NCBI GenBank assembly: GCA_022842065.1
Contig: JALHQH010000054.1
Coordinates: 1-64,000, forward strand
Length of the DNA: 64,000 bases
Origin: Caldilineaceae bacterium
GTDB lineage: Bacteria > Chloroflexota > Anaerolineae > Caldilineales > Caldilineaceae
Direction of reading: 5' to 3'
Each line of letters starts with the position of its first letter. The first letter of the stretch is position 1. Positions 42,801 through 52,810 of this stretch are shown here, piece by piece. Under the pieces are notes generated by a model. That model had not been told where the DNA came from. It made no database searches and worked only from the letters and a program-made list of their open reading frames with translations. A program made the position numbers and the translations under genes.

Positions 42801-43385
42801 GCTGACAATTGACGAGACTTTGACTGAAATGTATTCGACATCGGGTCGGGCTAGCAGGTCGAGATAGGCTTGCAGCCGCCGTTTTGCCTCTTCTTCGCCA
42901 AGGATGGCTTCGCCCAACTGGTTGAGGTTGAGCCGCGTGCCGCCCTGTCGGCGCTTTTGCAGATAACGGCGCAACTCCGCCTCTTCGCCGGGCAAGATCA
43001 CCGTGCGTGTCTCCTGGCGCAGGCGGGCAACCAGCGGCGGGACGACCATACTGGGCAAATAGTGGGCCAGTACCCCGCCCAGGTTGAGCGCGCTGCGTTC
43101 CCACCATTCCATATAACCGGGCGCGCCATAGCGGTCAAGCAGGTGGCGCAACTGATCGGCGACGCGGGCGGGGCGGTGGCTGCGAAAGGCCTGGTCGGAT
43201 AGGGCAATCGTCAACGCTTTGCCGCGCGGGTCATCCATCATGCGCGCGATCTTCTGCGCCTGGTCGCGTTCGGCGTCGCTCTGGTTGGCTTTGGCCGCGG
43301 CGAGCAGTTCCTGCGCCAGGGCGACAGCGCGCGCCGGTAGTGCCGATTGGCCGCTGGGTGGGGGGATGGGTGAGCCTTGAGCCAT
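39846..43385 (-). CDS. putA: Bifunctional proline dehydrogenase / glutamate-semialdehyde dehydrogenase
   Basis: A 1179-residue fusion that oxidises proline to glutamate. The PRODH barrel (about residues 80-460) shows VEYISVKVSSIVSQINLVAFD, RIVKGANLAMERVEA and RRLDENTAPENFL (FAD and substrate contacts). The aldehyde dehydrogenase half has VVTPPWNFPLAIPAGGV, the Glu in FAETSGKNSLIIT and the nucleophile Cys in GHNGQKCSAASLAICE. There is no N-terminal ribbon-helix-helix DNA-binding domain as in E. coli PutA, so it should not repress its own gene. The ATG at 43385 follows GGAGG; the longer reading runs into MITE copy 2. Confidence 0.92.
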   Translation of the reverse strand: MAQGSPIPPPSGQSALPARAVALAQELLAAAKANQSDAERDQAQKIARMMDDPRGKALTIALSDQAFRSHRPARVADQLRHLLDRYGAPGYMEWWERSALNLGGVLAHYLPSMVVPPLVARLRQETRTVILPGEEAELRRYLQKRRQGGTRLNLNQLGEAILGEEEAKRRLQAYLDLLARPDVEYISVKVSSIVSQINLVAFDATVDLVKERLSALYRQALAHLYSQPDGRTSPKFINLDMEEYRDLHLTMAAFCQVLDETEFMRLRAGIVLQAYLPDAHLAQRQLTDWALDRVNRGGAPIKVRIVKGANLAMERVEAALHGWEQAPYNRKLDVDANFKRMVAYGCQPARIHAVNLGVASHNLFDVAYALLLRDERGVKDGIEFEMLEGMANHQARAVQQAADGLLLYAPVVKAEDFHSAIAYLVRRLDENTAPENFLHDLFGLEPGTPAWNRQRDRFLAACTQIETVSDQPRRTQDRRTEQGAGLDQPFANTADTDFSLPANVAWAKAIFAAWRERVIDPIPLQIGDTLVAGVSQGEGHDPSRPGQIAYHYSEADAQQVDQALQVAVAAQVTWQASSVAERKRLLLAVAAALARQRGELIGAMILDTAKTVLEADAEVSEAVDFARYYAHALDDQAKLADCQGTGLGVVVVTPPWNFPLAIPAGGVLAALMAGNSVILKPAPEAVLVGWQLAQALWTAGIPQGVLQFLPCPDNEVGQALVTDERVAAVILTGSIETARLFLGWKPTLRLFAETSGKNSLIITALADQDQAIKDLVRSAFGHNGQKCSAASLAICEAEVYDDPAFRRQLRDAAASLRVDAAWNPAALITPLTQPPSDKLQRALTTLDEGEEWLLEPQPSAANPQLWSPGIKLGVQPGSFFHQIECFGPVLGLMRATTLDEAIALANAVPFGLTGGIHSLDDREITYWKERVQIGNAYINRHITGAIVQRQPFGGWKGSTVGPGAKAGGPNYVLQLMQWQQVDQPPQQSELSPALVLLLARCGAMVDDTGAKQRLATAAGSYRWAWQSHFSQEHDPSQVLGEANILRYRPCRGLLLRIATGADPLAVAQVLLAVRTTGQTLTVSLAPAVLVEWAWLAEENNLFVIEEDEAGLAARLTATQAYDRLRTVTPLSPPLLQAAHASNVAVIDAPVVANGRLELRWYLREQAISQTMHRYGNLLQ

Positions 43386-43427
43386 AATAACCTCCGAACA
43401 ATACGAAGTAGGATTGAAATCCCCTGC

Positions 43428-43578
43428 TATACCCAATTCAGAATGATAACCGTAGATTCGCCCAGCGTGCGTCGCACTGACCACGGCATCTAACGGCGTG
43501 GAAACAACTGTTGGTCAGTGCGACGCACGCGATCCGAGTTGCTATCCAAACCCCCGTTCTCAACTTGACTTCAGTATA
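43428..43578 (+). mobile_element. MITE-like element, copy 2
   Basis: 147 bp (43430-43576) flanked by TA at 43428-43429 and 43577-43578. It has the same outer ends and 19-bp inner stem as copies 1 and 3, and a 28-nt loop (43484-43511) in the same orientation as copy 3. It ends about 45 bp upstream of the putA start codon, so it lies in the putA leader or promoter. Confidence 0.78.
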
Positions 43579-43608
43579 ACCGTGAGCAGTCGCCGCAGCG
43601 ACTGTGGG

Positions 43609-43812
43609 CTACCAGCGATCTGACTGCTGATATTGGATGGCCCCCACCACCCCACAAAATAGCCCCACGACCGACAGCGCATACGCAAGAAAACTGAGCA
43701 GAAAGCTACTCTCCAGCAGCTCTAGCACCAGTGCAAAACTAAGGCCGAAGCCCAGCAAGACGAGCACGCCCCCGATGATGATTAGCCGTAATGGATTGGT
43801 AATTCGCCGCAT
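43609..43812 (-). CDS. Small two-TM membrane protein
   Basis: A 67-residue protein with two hydrophobic stretches (about residues 9-30 and 36-58) joined by ELLES, and a polar tail YQQSDRW. I do not recognise it. It lies between the MITE and an ABC ATPase gene, in a region where small hydrophobic frames arise by chance, so the call is tentative, but the two-helix layout and the ATG start are clean. Confidence 0.5.
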   Translation of the reverse strand: MRRITNPLRLIIIGGVLVLLGFGLSFALVLELLESSFLLSFLAYALSVVGLFCGVVGAIQYQQSDRW

Positions 43813-43850
43813 AATGGGTCCGCGCTGGGTAATCTGACTTGTAATAATTC

Positions 43851-43942
43851 ACCTCACCCCCGGCCCCTCTCCAAATTGGAGAGGGGAGAAAGATACTTAC
43901 AAGTCCCCTCTCCAATTTGGAGAGGGGATTTAGGGGTGAGGT
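43851..43942. repeat. Dispersed cruciform repeat, ACCTCACCCC family
   Basis: ACCTCACCCC (43851-43860) pairs with GGGGTGAGGT (43933-43942). Inside are two strong hairpins built from CCCCTCTCC and GGAGAGGGG (43864-43886 and 43905-43927). Confidence 0.75.
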
Positions 43943-43964
43943 TAAACAACCTGAATCGTTGCCT

Positions 43965-45023
43965 TTACTCTTCATAAAGCCAGCAAGCCGCCGTATGCTT
44001 CGGCTCCGGCGTAAAGTCGGGGGGGATTTGCACTTCGCACACGCCGGCAATCGCCTGGTGACAGCGCGGGTGGAAGCGACAGCCGGGGGGGGGATTGATC
44101 AGGTTTGGCGGTTCGCCAGGCGGGACGATACGCAGTTCCGTCGCATTGTGGGCGTCCGGGTCGGGGATGGCGGCCAGCAAAGCCGCGGTGTAGGGATGGT
44201 ACGCATTGCGCAAGAGGTCATCGACCCCAGCTTTTTCGATCAGTTTGCCCGCATACATCACAAAGATCCGCTCAGAAAAGTAGCGCACGGTCGAAAGGTC
44301 GTGGGTAATATAGAGCACGGCCAGGTTGTGCGAGCGCTGTAAACCCTGCAAAAGCCGCAAAATTTCGACGCGCACCGACGCATCTAACATCGAGACCGGT
44401 TCATCGGCCACGATCAGCTTGGGACGCAGGATCATGGCGCGGGCGACGACCACGCGCTGCTGCTGTCCACCGCTTAACATGTGCGGGAACTTGGTCAGAA
44501 AGTCATCCACCGGTGTGAGCCGTACCTCTTCCATCACCTCGTGAATGCGTTGTGCCCGTGTTTTGGCGTTCTTTTCGCCCTGTACCAGCAGCGGTTCCTC
44601 TAGAATCCGCCGAATGTTCATAAAGGGTGCCAGCGCGCCAAAGGGATCTTGCTGGACATACCCGACCTGTGCGCGATAACGGCGCAAGCCGCTTCGATCC
44701 AATGCACGCAGGGGTTGCCCTTCAAAGACGATGTCGCCTTTGGTTGGTTTGTGCAGCCCCAGAATCGTCTTCATCAGGCTGGATTTGCCACACCCGCTCT
44801 CACCCACCACGGCGACGGCTTCCCCCGCGTGCAGGTTGAAGCTCACGCCATCTACCGCGCGGACAAAACCGGCGTGCCCAAAGCCCCAACGCCGCAGTTC
44901 AAACCAGGTATGCACATCCTGCACGGAAAGTAACGGTGCGACTTGATCAGACCTACGATCCGGCGCGGTTACGGTCGTCGGTTCCCACCTCACACGGCCC
45001 CCTGTTTTGTTAATTGCGTACAA
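43965..45023 (-). CDS. Opp/Dpp-type ABC transporter ATPase (F-type), operon 2
   Basis: A 352-residue subunit; the annotated start is TTG at 45023, with GTG ten codons later as an alternative. Walker [17 protein letters not shown]-loop GYVQQDPFGALAPF, signature LSGGQQQRVVVARAM, Walker [15 protein letters not shown] and H-loop YITHDLSTVRYF are present. PPGCRFHPRCHQAIAGVC is the Opp-type tail. It is the last gene of ABC operon 2. Confidence 0.86.
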   Translation of the reverse strand: MYAINKTGGRVRWEPTTVTAPDRRSDQVAPLLSVQDVHTWFELRRWGFGHAGFVRAVDGVSFNLHAGEAVAVVGESGCGKSSLMKTILGLHKPTKGDIVFEGQPLRALDRSGLRRYRAQVGYVQQDPFGALAPFMNIRRILEEPLLVQGEKNAKTRAQRIHEVMEEVRLTPVDDFLTKFPHMLSGGQQQRVVVARAMILRPKLIVADEPVSMLDASVRVEILRLLQGLQRSHNLAVLYITHDLSTVRYFSERIFVMYAGKLIEKAGVDDLLRNAYHPYTAALLAAIPDPDAHNATELRIVPPGEPPNLINPPPGCRFHPRCHQAIAGVCEVQIPPDFTPEPKHTAACWLYEE

Positions 45024-45134
45024 ATTTTATTTTTCATGGTGCTACCTTGGACACTGTTGGCGAACTTCTGATAGTTTACCGCTCAGAGGGGAACCCTAAC
45101 CCTCACTGCCATTAAGGTAAGGGTGGGCCGATCT

Positions 45135-45241
45135 ACCTCACCCCCTGACCCCTCTCCGCGCCGGAGAGGCGGAGAATTGCTCCCCTCTCCAATTTGGAGA
45201 GGTTCCCAAAGGCGGGTACCCACTGGGTGCAAGGGTGAGGT
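45135..45241. repeat. Dispersed cruciform repeat, ACCTCACCCC family (two ATPase genes apart)
   Basis: ACCTCACCCC at 45135-45144 pairs with GGGTGAGGT at 45233-45241; inner hairpins resemble those at 43851-43942. It fills most of the 304-bp gap between the two ATPase genes, where no gene is seen. Confidence 0.7.
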
Positions 45242-45327
45242 CGTTTAACTTAATCGCAGTGTCCCTCTGGGTTCCCCTCCGAGCAAGCAGCAAATATTTA
45301 ACCCAACAGAATTGTGTTAATCCTGTC

Positions 45328-46317
45328 CTAGCTCATTGCATGGCTCTTTTCCTCGGTTCCATCGGCGTAGAGCCAGCACTGGACCGACCGGCCCTCGGTA
45401 GTAATCACCGGCGGCGTTTCGGCACAGCGCGCAAAACGCGCCGGGCAACGTTCGGCAAAGCGGCAGCCGGTGGGCAAGTTGAGCAAACTCGGCGGCTGGC
45501 CGGAAATGAAGTCTGGTTCGGCGACCTGGCGCAGTTTGGGCACGCTGGCCAACAGCTTTTGCGAATAGGGATGCTGGGGCGCGGCGAAAAAGCGGGCCGC
45601 ATCACTGACTTCGATGATCTGCCCCGCATACATCACCGCGACCCGGTCGGCCAACTCGCTAGAGGTGGCAATGTCGTGGGTGATGAGGATAAAACTGGTC
45701 TTCGCTTCCCACTTGATGCGTTTGAGGACATTCATAATGTTGGCCTGGGTCAGCACATCCAGTGCCGAAGTCGGCTCGTCCAGGATGATCAGATCGGGGT
45801 TGGTGATCAGCGCCATGGCAATTGCCGTGCGCTGCCGCATCCCACCGCTGAGCTCAAAAGCATAACGGTTCAGGAAATCGACGGGGACGCCCACATTTTG
45901 GAAAACTGCCCGCGCCCGTGCCCACGCGTCCTCGCGACTTAGATTAGTGTGGGTCAGCAGCGGCTCGGTAATCTGGTCACCCACTTTCAACACCGGGTTG
46001 AGCGAGTTCATGGCGGCCTGTGGCACTAGCGAGATCTTTGACCAGCGCACCTCGCGACGGAAGTTTTCTTCGCTCAAGGCTGACACGTTCTGTCCGTTTA
46101 AGGTCATCGTGCCGGAATAGCGCTCGACGTTATTCGGCAGCAGGCGCAACAAGGCCCGGGTCAGCGAGGTTTTGCCGCACCCCGACTCGCCCAGGATCAC
46201 CACCGCTTCGTTATGCCCCATCGTAAAATTGACGCCATCGACGGCCTTGACGATGCCTTGGCGCGTCCGGTAATAGAGCCGCAGATCGTCAAGGCGCAAC
46301 AGGGTTTCGTTTGCCAT
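45328..46317 (-). CDS. Opp/Dpp-type ABC transporter ATPase (D-type), operon 2
   Basis: A 329-residue subunit. Walker [17 protein letters not shown], signature LSGGMRQRTAIAMAL, Walker B LIILDEPTSALDVL, H-loop LITHDIATSSELAD; the tail LPTGCRFAERCPARFARC is Opp-type. The ATG at 46317 begins four bases after the permease stop, so it is translated in step with it; the 350-residue longer reading would lie inside the permease gene. Confidence 0.88.
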   Translation of the reverse strand: MANETLLRLDDLRLYYRTRQGIVKAVDGVNFTMGHNEAVVILGESGCGKTSLTRALLRLLPNNVERYSGTMTLNGQNVSALSEENFRREVRWSKISLVPQAAMNSLNPVLKVGDQITEPLLTHTNLSREDAWARARAVFQNVGVPVDFLNRYAFELSGGMRQRTAIAMALITNPDLIILDEPTSALDVLTQANIMNVLKRIKWEAKTSFILITHDIATSSELADRVAVMYAGQIIEVSDAARFFAAPQHPYSQKLLASVPKLRQVAEPDFISGQPPSLLNLPTGCRFAERCPARFARCAETPPVITTEGRSVQCWLYADGTEEKSHAMS

Positions 46318-46321
46318 CGGC

Positions 46322-47649
46322 TTAGCTATCTCGCAATCTGGGGTTGAAGACGCGGTCCAAGGTAAAGCCGACCATCGCAAAGCCCAAGCCCGTTAACATG
46401 AGCAGAGCGGACGGTTCGAGTACCCAATAATATTGGCCCTGAAAGAGCGCGCCATTAGCCCTGGCATCACTCAAGATTTTGCCCCAGGTCGGTAAGATCG
46501 GATCACCCAGCCCCAGAATCGAGAGCGTCGCCTCGGTGAAAACCACCCCGGGAATCGCCCCAACCAGGCCAGGAATCAAGGTGGGGATAATGCGGGGAAT
46601 CATGTAGCGCGTGACGATGCGCCAGCTGCCGGCACCGTAAGTCTGCGCCGCTTCGATGTAGGGTGCTTCCTTGATCTGGAGAAAGAGCGCCCGCGACGAT
46701 TTGATGCCGGAGCCAAAGATGCCGAGCAAGGTTAAGACGCCAAACATCACCCAGATGCTCTTGGAGTAGAAGGTGCCGACCATAATCAGAATCGAGAGGC
46801 TGGGCAGAATCATGTTGACTTCGGTAATGCGCTGAATGAGCGCATCAAGCCACCCACCAAACCAGACGCCAACCGCCGCAATTATTAGGGTGGTGAAGCT
46901 GGAAACCACCGACACCAACAAACCTAGCGCCAGCGCAATTGGCGCGCCCCATAACAGGGCAACCGTCAAGTCGCGCCGCCGGTGATCTGTCCCTGCCAGC
47001 CCATAAAGCTGCCCATAGGCGATAAATTTGGCGTCGATCGCGGCCTCTTCTTCAAAGAGCAGACCAGCGGCCTCTAATGTGTAGGTGCCATGCAGCGGTG
47101 TGGGCTCTGCCGCTGCGGGATCGCCAAAGAGCACCTGCATGGTCGGTTGATCCGCAAAGCGGCGCGCCAAGCGCTCATCTTGCGAGGCATAATAGGTGGC
47201 ACTGCCCTGCACCGTCAGGTCATTTAGCTGGATCTCACGCCCGTCGGGGGTGCGCCAGGTGAGGGTAACGTGCGGGCGTTTTTCTACAAACTTGGCATCG
47301 AAAAAGAGCGCAACCTCTTGCGGAAAGCCATCATAGGGATAGTCAAAGGTGAAGGCAAAGATGACATCAGTCATCGCAGCGGAGAGCGCTGTCTGCACTT
47401 TGAGATCCGGTGTGCGGCGGCTATCCAAGACAATCGTGTCGGGCAGATTGACGCCGGGCAGCAGATTGTACCAACTGGGCCGGGCATTCTTGGGGGCCTC
47501 TTGCCAGACTTCCTCGCCACCACGCCAGAGCCGAATCGCTTCATTATAGGGCAGTGCAATCGGGGCATAGACGGCCAGCGCGACTAGCAGCAGCACGATC
47601 AACGTGCCGAAACCCGCCGATGGATAACGCCACAACAGAATGAGGATTC

Positions 47650-47653
<4 letters not shown>
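46322..47653 (-). CDS. Opp/Dpp-type ABC permease (C-type) with large outer loop, operon 2
   Basis: A 443-residue permease. Between the N-terminal helix (GTLIVLLLVALAVYAPIAL) and the five-helix core lies an extracytoplasmic domain of about 190 residues (for example DVIFAFTFDYPYDGFPQEVALFFDAKF and EIQLNDLTVQGSATYY), which is beta-rich. The EAA loop is SSRALFLQIKEAPYIEAAQTYGAG. The start overlaps the upstream permease by ATGA, so the two are coupled. Confidence 0.85.
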
Positions 47654-48804
<1,151 letters not shown>

Positions 48805-48832
48805 GAGCTATCGTCCATTGTTATCCTTGTTT

Positions 48833-48890
48833 ACCCCCTCCCAGCCCGGTTGCCTTCTAGGCGCGAAGTCGGGGGAGGCTGGGAGGGGGT
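48833..48890. repeat. Hairpin between binding-protein and permease genes of operon 2
   Basis: ACCCCCTCCCAGCC (48833-48846) and GGCTGGGAGGGGGT (48877-48890) are perfect inverted arms. The site is equivalent to that of the palindrome in operon 1: after the binding-protein stop, before the first permease. Confidence 0.7.
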
Positions 48891-48896
48891 GAATGA

Positions 48897-51455
48897 TTAC
48901 GGTACGGTCACAAACTCGACTGTGCCAAAGGTCGGCACACTCACCAGCAGCGGGACAACGGCGACTTCTAGCCGGTTGGCCCCGGTTTCCAGTTGAGCCG
49001 TCTGCTCTGCGCTCAACACGATTTGCCACAGCCCATCCTCCACGGCTGTGGCTTCGCCGGTAATCGCCAGGGTGCCCACGGCGTCAAAGATCAGATACTT
49101 GACGGTATCAATCGTCTCGACCGCATAGGGTTCGTCCTTGAAAGTGACCAGCACCTCATAGGTCGCTTCGCTGCCACTGCTCACCCGGCCCGGTCCATCG
49201 ACGACTACATCGGCAATCATCGGTTCCGCAAAGCGCAGCCACTTGTCCGCGGGATCGCTGAAATCGGGATTGCGCTTGAGGACAACGGTACCCTCGACCG
49301 GGAAAGCCTCTTCCAGATAAAAGGGGCCAAGGTCCACCCAGAAATGGCCGCGGGCGCTGTACCACGCCTGTAGATTGGACCAGCGCGCGGCGGCTTCGTT
49401 GGCAGTGATGTACGTGCCCAGCGTCGGCGCATAAGGGATGTAGCTATCGGTAGCCGCTTCGTCGAGTTTGGCTTGCAGAATTTCCAAACTAGGGCCGGCG
49501 ATGTAGTTCATCCATTCCACGTCCAGGGCTTGGGCCTTATCGGATGAGAAGGCTAGTTCGCCCGTTGCTTCGGCTAACATCCCGACGCTGAGCACATGCC
49601 ACGCCGCACCACCGGGGAAGAAGGTTGTGACATTGGCTTCCGCATCCAGCCCGTAGACATCGGAATAGGTTTCGATGACGAGCGGATCCTCCTGGACAAT
49701 GCGCATGCCGCGGAATGATTCCTGGAATTGTTCAAAGGCGGGCACTTGGGCCTCGTCATAGATGGCGCTGGCTTCGTAAGCGCGATCAAAGCTAAGAATC
49801 ATCCCGAGTACGACATCGCCCAAGGTCACATTGTTGCCATCGTGCCACTTGATCTCATATAGCTCGGACGGATAGTAGACGACGCTCTTGCGCAAGGCGG
49901 TTAACCCCTCCGGGTGCTTTTCACCGACGGTGATGAAGGTTTGCGCCACCGGGTCCCAATCGATCCAGGCTTCCGCTGGCACTTCGATGGTGTCGGCAAA
50001 TTGTAAATCGACCCAGTCCAAGGTCTTGGCCACCGGCAACCCTGTTTGAATCACGACTTCGGCGCGCTCAATGCGCTGCGGCCAGCTTAGCCCCGTATAG
50101 GGATCAGGCATGACACCCACATCGCTCATGCCGCGCACCAGCATCATATCGTAGATCCAGTTACTGCCGTCCAACGGATTCCACGGTTCGGGCAAAATGC
50201 TGGGCATCGCAATCGTTACCGAGGCGTCGGCTGTATCCCCTTTGCGCAGGGTATAAGGCCATAGCCGCGAGCCATTGATGCCACCCGCCAGATCGGTCGC
50301 CACCGAGATATCGCGGCTATAGGGCGACGCACTGAGCTGGTCGACCAGCCAAATGCGGATTGAATCCTGCATGGAGAGGGTAAGCGCTTGGGAAAACAGC
50401 TCTTTGCGTTCATCCATCGTCTTAAAATCGCGGCGCCCTAAGCGGTCCGCGAGCGTATCAAATTCTGTGGCTGGTGCGTAAGCCTGCCAGAGTGGAAAGG
50501 AGAGCCCACGTGAGGTATAGAAGAAATCGAAATTGCTGGCCTGATCGCGGCTGATCGCGGTGGTGACCCACCCGCCTGTGTAGATGTGGAACTTACCATC
50601 GCCAGGGTTGCCGTTAATCCAGATCGGTGAGGCATCGGCCGCGGCTTTATAGTCGCGGGTTACGGTGAAACCCAGATCTTCCAACAAGCTGGAGACATAG
50701 TCCCCAATTGCTTGGCGGGTGTCTTCCGTGCGGATCAGGACGATGATCTCAACGGGTTCACCTTCGTACTGCCACTGCCCATCGACTTGTTCGGCCCCTA
50801 GGTTGACCATTTCCTCGCCAATTACAGTGCGCGCTTTGTCGGGATTGTGGGCATAGACCAGTTCGAGCTGGCGGGCGACATCCACGAGCCGGGCATAATC
50901 CGGGAAGGCGCGGGTAATCGCCAGATAGCGGGGCGAGGCGAGGCCGCCATAGAGCTCTTGCGCGATATATTCCCGATCAACCAACCAGTTCATGGCTTCG
51001 CGCACACGGGCAACGGCAAACGGATTGAGTTTCCCCGTACCTTCAAAGACAGGACCGGCCGGGTTGAAGGTCAATTCCGAGTAGTTGCCATAAGATTGGG
51101 CATAGTTCAGATCGGCTGCCTCAATCGACTGGAAGACTTCGGGATCGGCGATGCCAGAGGCGTAAACATCGATTTCGCCCACGCCAAGCCGGGTAACAGC
51201 TACATCAGCGGATGGCTCCTCCACAATCACAAGTTCCTCAACCGAGCCGCTGGGCGCGGGTTCGCTGCTGGCGGGATCGGCGGCGGCTTCTTCTGGTGCT
51301 GCTTCTTCAGCCGGCACAGCCGTGGCCTCTGTCTGTGCCGCGGGCTGTTCCGGCGCAGGGGCGTCGGCACTCGGGTTACATGCGACGAGCACAAGGGCCA
51401 AAACGAGCATTAGCGCCCCCAGCAAGGAGTGTGGAAACTTCCGGCTTCGCTTCAT
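48897..51455 (-). CDS. Large ABC substrate-binding lipoprotein with permuted lobe order
   Basis: An 852-residue lipoprotein (signal ending LVLVAC, Cys26), followed by an Ala/Glu/Pro linker to about residue 70. In the usual family-5 proteins, the KWHDG segment comes in the first third and the VREAMNWLVDREYI segment in the last third. Here they are reversed: RVREAMNWLVDREYIAQELYGG and the YAHNPDKARTVIGEEM helix come first (about residues 145-250), and WIYDMMLVRGMSD with YEIKWHDGNNVTLGDVVLGMI later (about 445-570). A C-terminal beta domain follows. Function as the binding protein of ABC operon 2 is clear from the context; the ligand is not. Confidence 0.83.
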   Translation of the reverse strand: MKRSRKFPHSLLGALMLVLALVLVACNPSADAPAPEQPAAQTEATAVPAEEAAPEEAAADPASSEPAPSGSVEELVIVEEPSADVAVTRLGVGEIDVYASGIADPEVFQSIEAADLNYAQSYGNYSELTFNPAGPVFEGTGKLNPFAVARVREAMNWLVDREYIAQELYGGLASPRYLAITRAFPDYARLVDVARQLELVYAHNPDKARTVIGEEMVNLGAEQVDGQWQYEGEPVEIIVLIRTEDTRQAIGDYVSSLLEDLGFTVTRDYKAAADASPIWINGNPGDGKFHIYTGGWVTTAISRDQASNFDFFYTSRGLSFPLWQAYAPATEFDTLADRLGRRDFKTMDERKELFSQALTLSMQDSIRIWLVDQLSASPYSRDISVATDLAGGINGSRLWPYTLRKGDTADASVTIAMPSILPEPWNPLDGSNWIYDMMLVRGMSDVGVMPDPYTGLSWPQRIERAEVVIQTGLPVAKTLDWVDLQFADTIEVPAEAWIDWDPVAQTFITVGEKHPEGLTALRKSVVYYPSELYEIKWHDGNNVTLGDVVLGMILSFDRAYEASAIYDEAQVPAFEQFQESFRGMRIVQEDPLVIETYSDVYGLDAEANVTTFFPGGAAWHVLSVGMLAEATGELAFSSDKAQALDVEWMNYIAGPSLEILQAKLDEAATDSYIPYAPTLGTYITANEAAARWSNLQAWYSARGHFWVDLGPFYLEEAFPVEGTVVLKRNPDFSDPADKWLRFAEPMIADVVVDGPGRVSSGSEATYEVLVTFKDEPYAVETIDTVKYLIFDAVGTLAITGEATAVEDGLWQIVLSAEQTAQLETGANRLEVAVVPLLVSVPTFGTVEFVTVP

Positions 51456-51599
51456 CTGTCGTCTCCTGTGTATTTTGTTACGGCCATTCCAGAAAAATAA
51501 CTATCTTGCGCCAACGCTGTATGCGTATCGCGTTGGCGCAATTAGGCAGGGTTGCTCGGCCCGTCTGCCGAAAGTTGTTCGTCAAACCGCCCTTGCCGT

Positions 51600-52565
51600 T
51601 TACGCGCAGACCGGGTTTTCTGCACTCCAGCGGTTAAAGGCACCTGTGCCCTCGGTCGCCAATCGATGACGGGCTTCGGCCCAGAGTTGATGCCACTGTT
51701 GTGGATCGTGCAATTCGCTGGCGGGATTCTGGCGGCTGCGGGCAATAAAGCCGGGAAAGGCCCCACGGCCGGTGGCTTGGCCGATCGGGTTGTAGCGCAG
51801 GTCAAAGCTCCAGCGGATGTTGTCGCTGTGATTGGAGTAGGAGGCGTGCATGGTCAGTTTGTCCATAAAGAGCGCCCCGCCCCGCTTCAAGGGCACAGGC
51901 AGCGCTTTGCCTTCGATGAACTTGCCAGGGATCTTTAGCCCAATGTTGCTGGGACAGTGGTCGATCAACCCGCGGCGGTGACTGCCGGGCCAGACACAAA
52001 GACAGCCGTTTTTGACATCAACATCCCAGAGTGGGAACCAAACGGTCAAAATTGTGCTCTGATCCGCTTCGGGCAAGACGACGCCATTGTCCTGATGAAC
52101 TGGGGTTTTGCCCAGTTGGACTTGCCCTTTTTCATTTTTGGGGGTCAGATGTTCCGGTGGTTTCAGCCGCACATGCTGGACTGGGTTGGAGTACAATTCG
52201 GAACCGATCAGCGACTCTGCGGCGTCAAGCAGCTTTTCATTGCGCAACATGCGGAAGACCGCCGGGCCGGCCCAAAAAGGGGTGTCGGGTTGGACATTCG
52301 CCTGGGGCAGCGAGAAGTCGAAATATTGGGCGTGGACCTTGCCGCTCTCTTTGTAGATCTCAATCAAGCGCTGCCCAAACGGCAGATCCGCATAGGTCGA
52401 CGAGATTTCGCCGTTGGCATGCAGTTCCGCGGCCAAACGATCCAACACGACCTCATATTCCGCAATAATCGGATCAATATCCGCCACCGGATCAAAGAGA
52501 TCCTCGACAATCAGATAGCCATCGCGGTGGAACTGAGCCACCTGTTCTTCACGCAAAAACGCCAT
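51600..52565 (-). CDS. Phytanoyl-CoA dioxygenase (PhyH) family protein
   Basis: A 321-residue Fe(II)/2-oxoglutarate-dependent oxygenase. Metal ligands are the His and Asp of TPVHQDNG and the His of KLTMHASYSNHS; the Arg of IRWSFDLRYNP binds 2-oxoglutarate. GGAGGAAACA precedes the ATG. Substrate unknown; related proteins act in the catabolism of fatty acids or of small metabolites. It is not obviously linked to ABC operon 2, being separated by 144 bp with a short repeat. Confidence 0.85.
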   Translation of the reverse strand: MAFLREEQVAQFHRDGYLIVEDLFDPVADIDPIIAEYEVVLDRLAAELHANGEISSTYADLPFGQRLIEIYKESGKVHAQYFDFSLPQANVQPDTPFWAGPAVFRMLRNEKLLDAAESLIGSELYSNPVQHVRLKPPEHLTPKNEKGQVQLGKTPVHQDNGVVLPEADQSTILTVWFPLWDVDVKNGCLCVWPGSHRRGLIDHCPSNIGLKIPGKFIEGKALPVPLKRGGALFMDKLTMHASYSNHSDNIRWSFDLRYNPIGQATGRGAFPGFIARSRQNPASELHDPQQWHQLWAEARHRLATEGTGAFNRWSAENPVCA

Positions 52566-52607
52566 TGTTTCCTCCGTTATGAATCTGGGATAATAGTTGG
52601 CAGACGA

Positions 52608-52790
52608 CTGACCAGTGACGACCGGTGACTGACTACTACCATCGGTCGTCGGTCATCATTTCCCATAATTATTGACGATTCGTGATGGGCTGTCAACTGT
52701 GTTTTTGGGGTAGACGAGCCAAAGCGTTCCGGGGACGATTCAAAAATAGTTCGTTATGCAGTCGTCTGTGAATCGTCCCCGGAACGCTTT
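52608..52790. repeat. Two hairpins upstream of the PhyH gene
   Basis: An imperfect one spans about 52608-52658 (GACGACCGG and CGGTCGTC). A perfect one has 22-bp arms at 52721-52742 and 52769-52790 around a 26-nt loop, core GTTCCGGGGACG; it belongs to the same general shape class as the hairpins at 24905-24972 and 19139-19206. Confidence 0.6.
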
Positions 52791-52810
52791 ATCACGCTTA
52801 CCTTCGTGGA

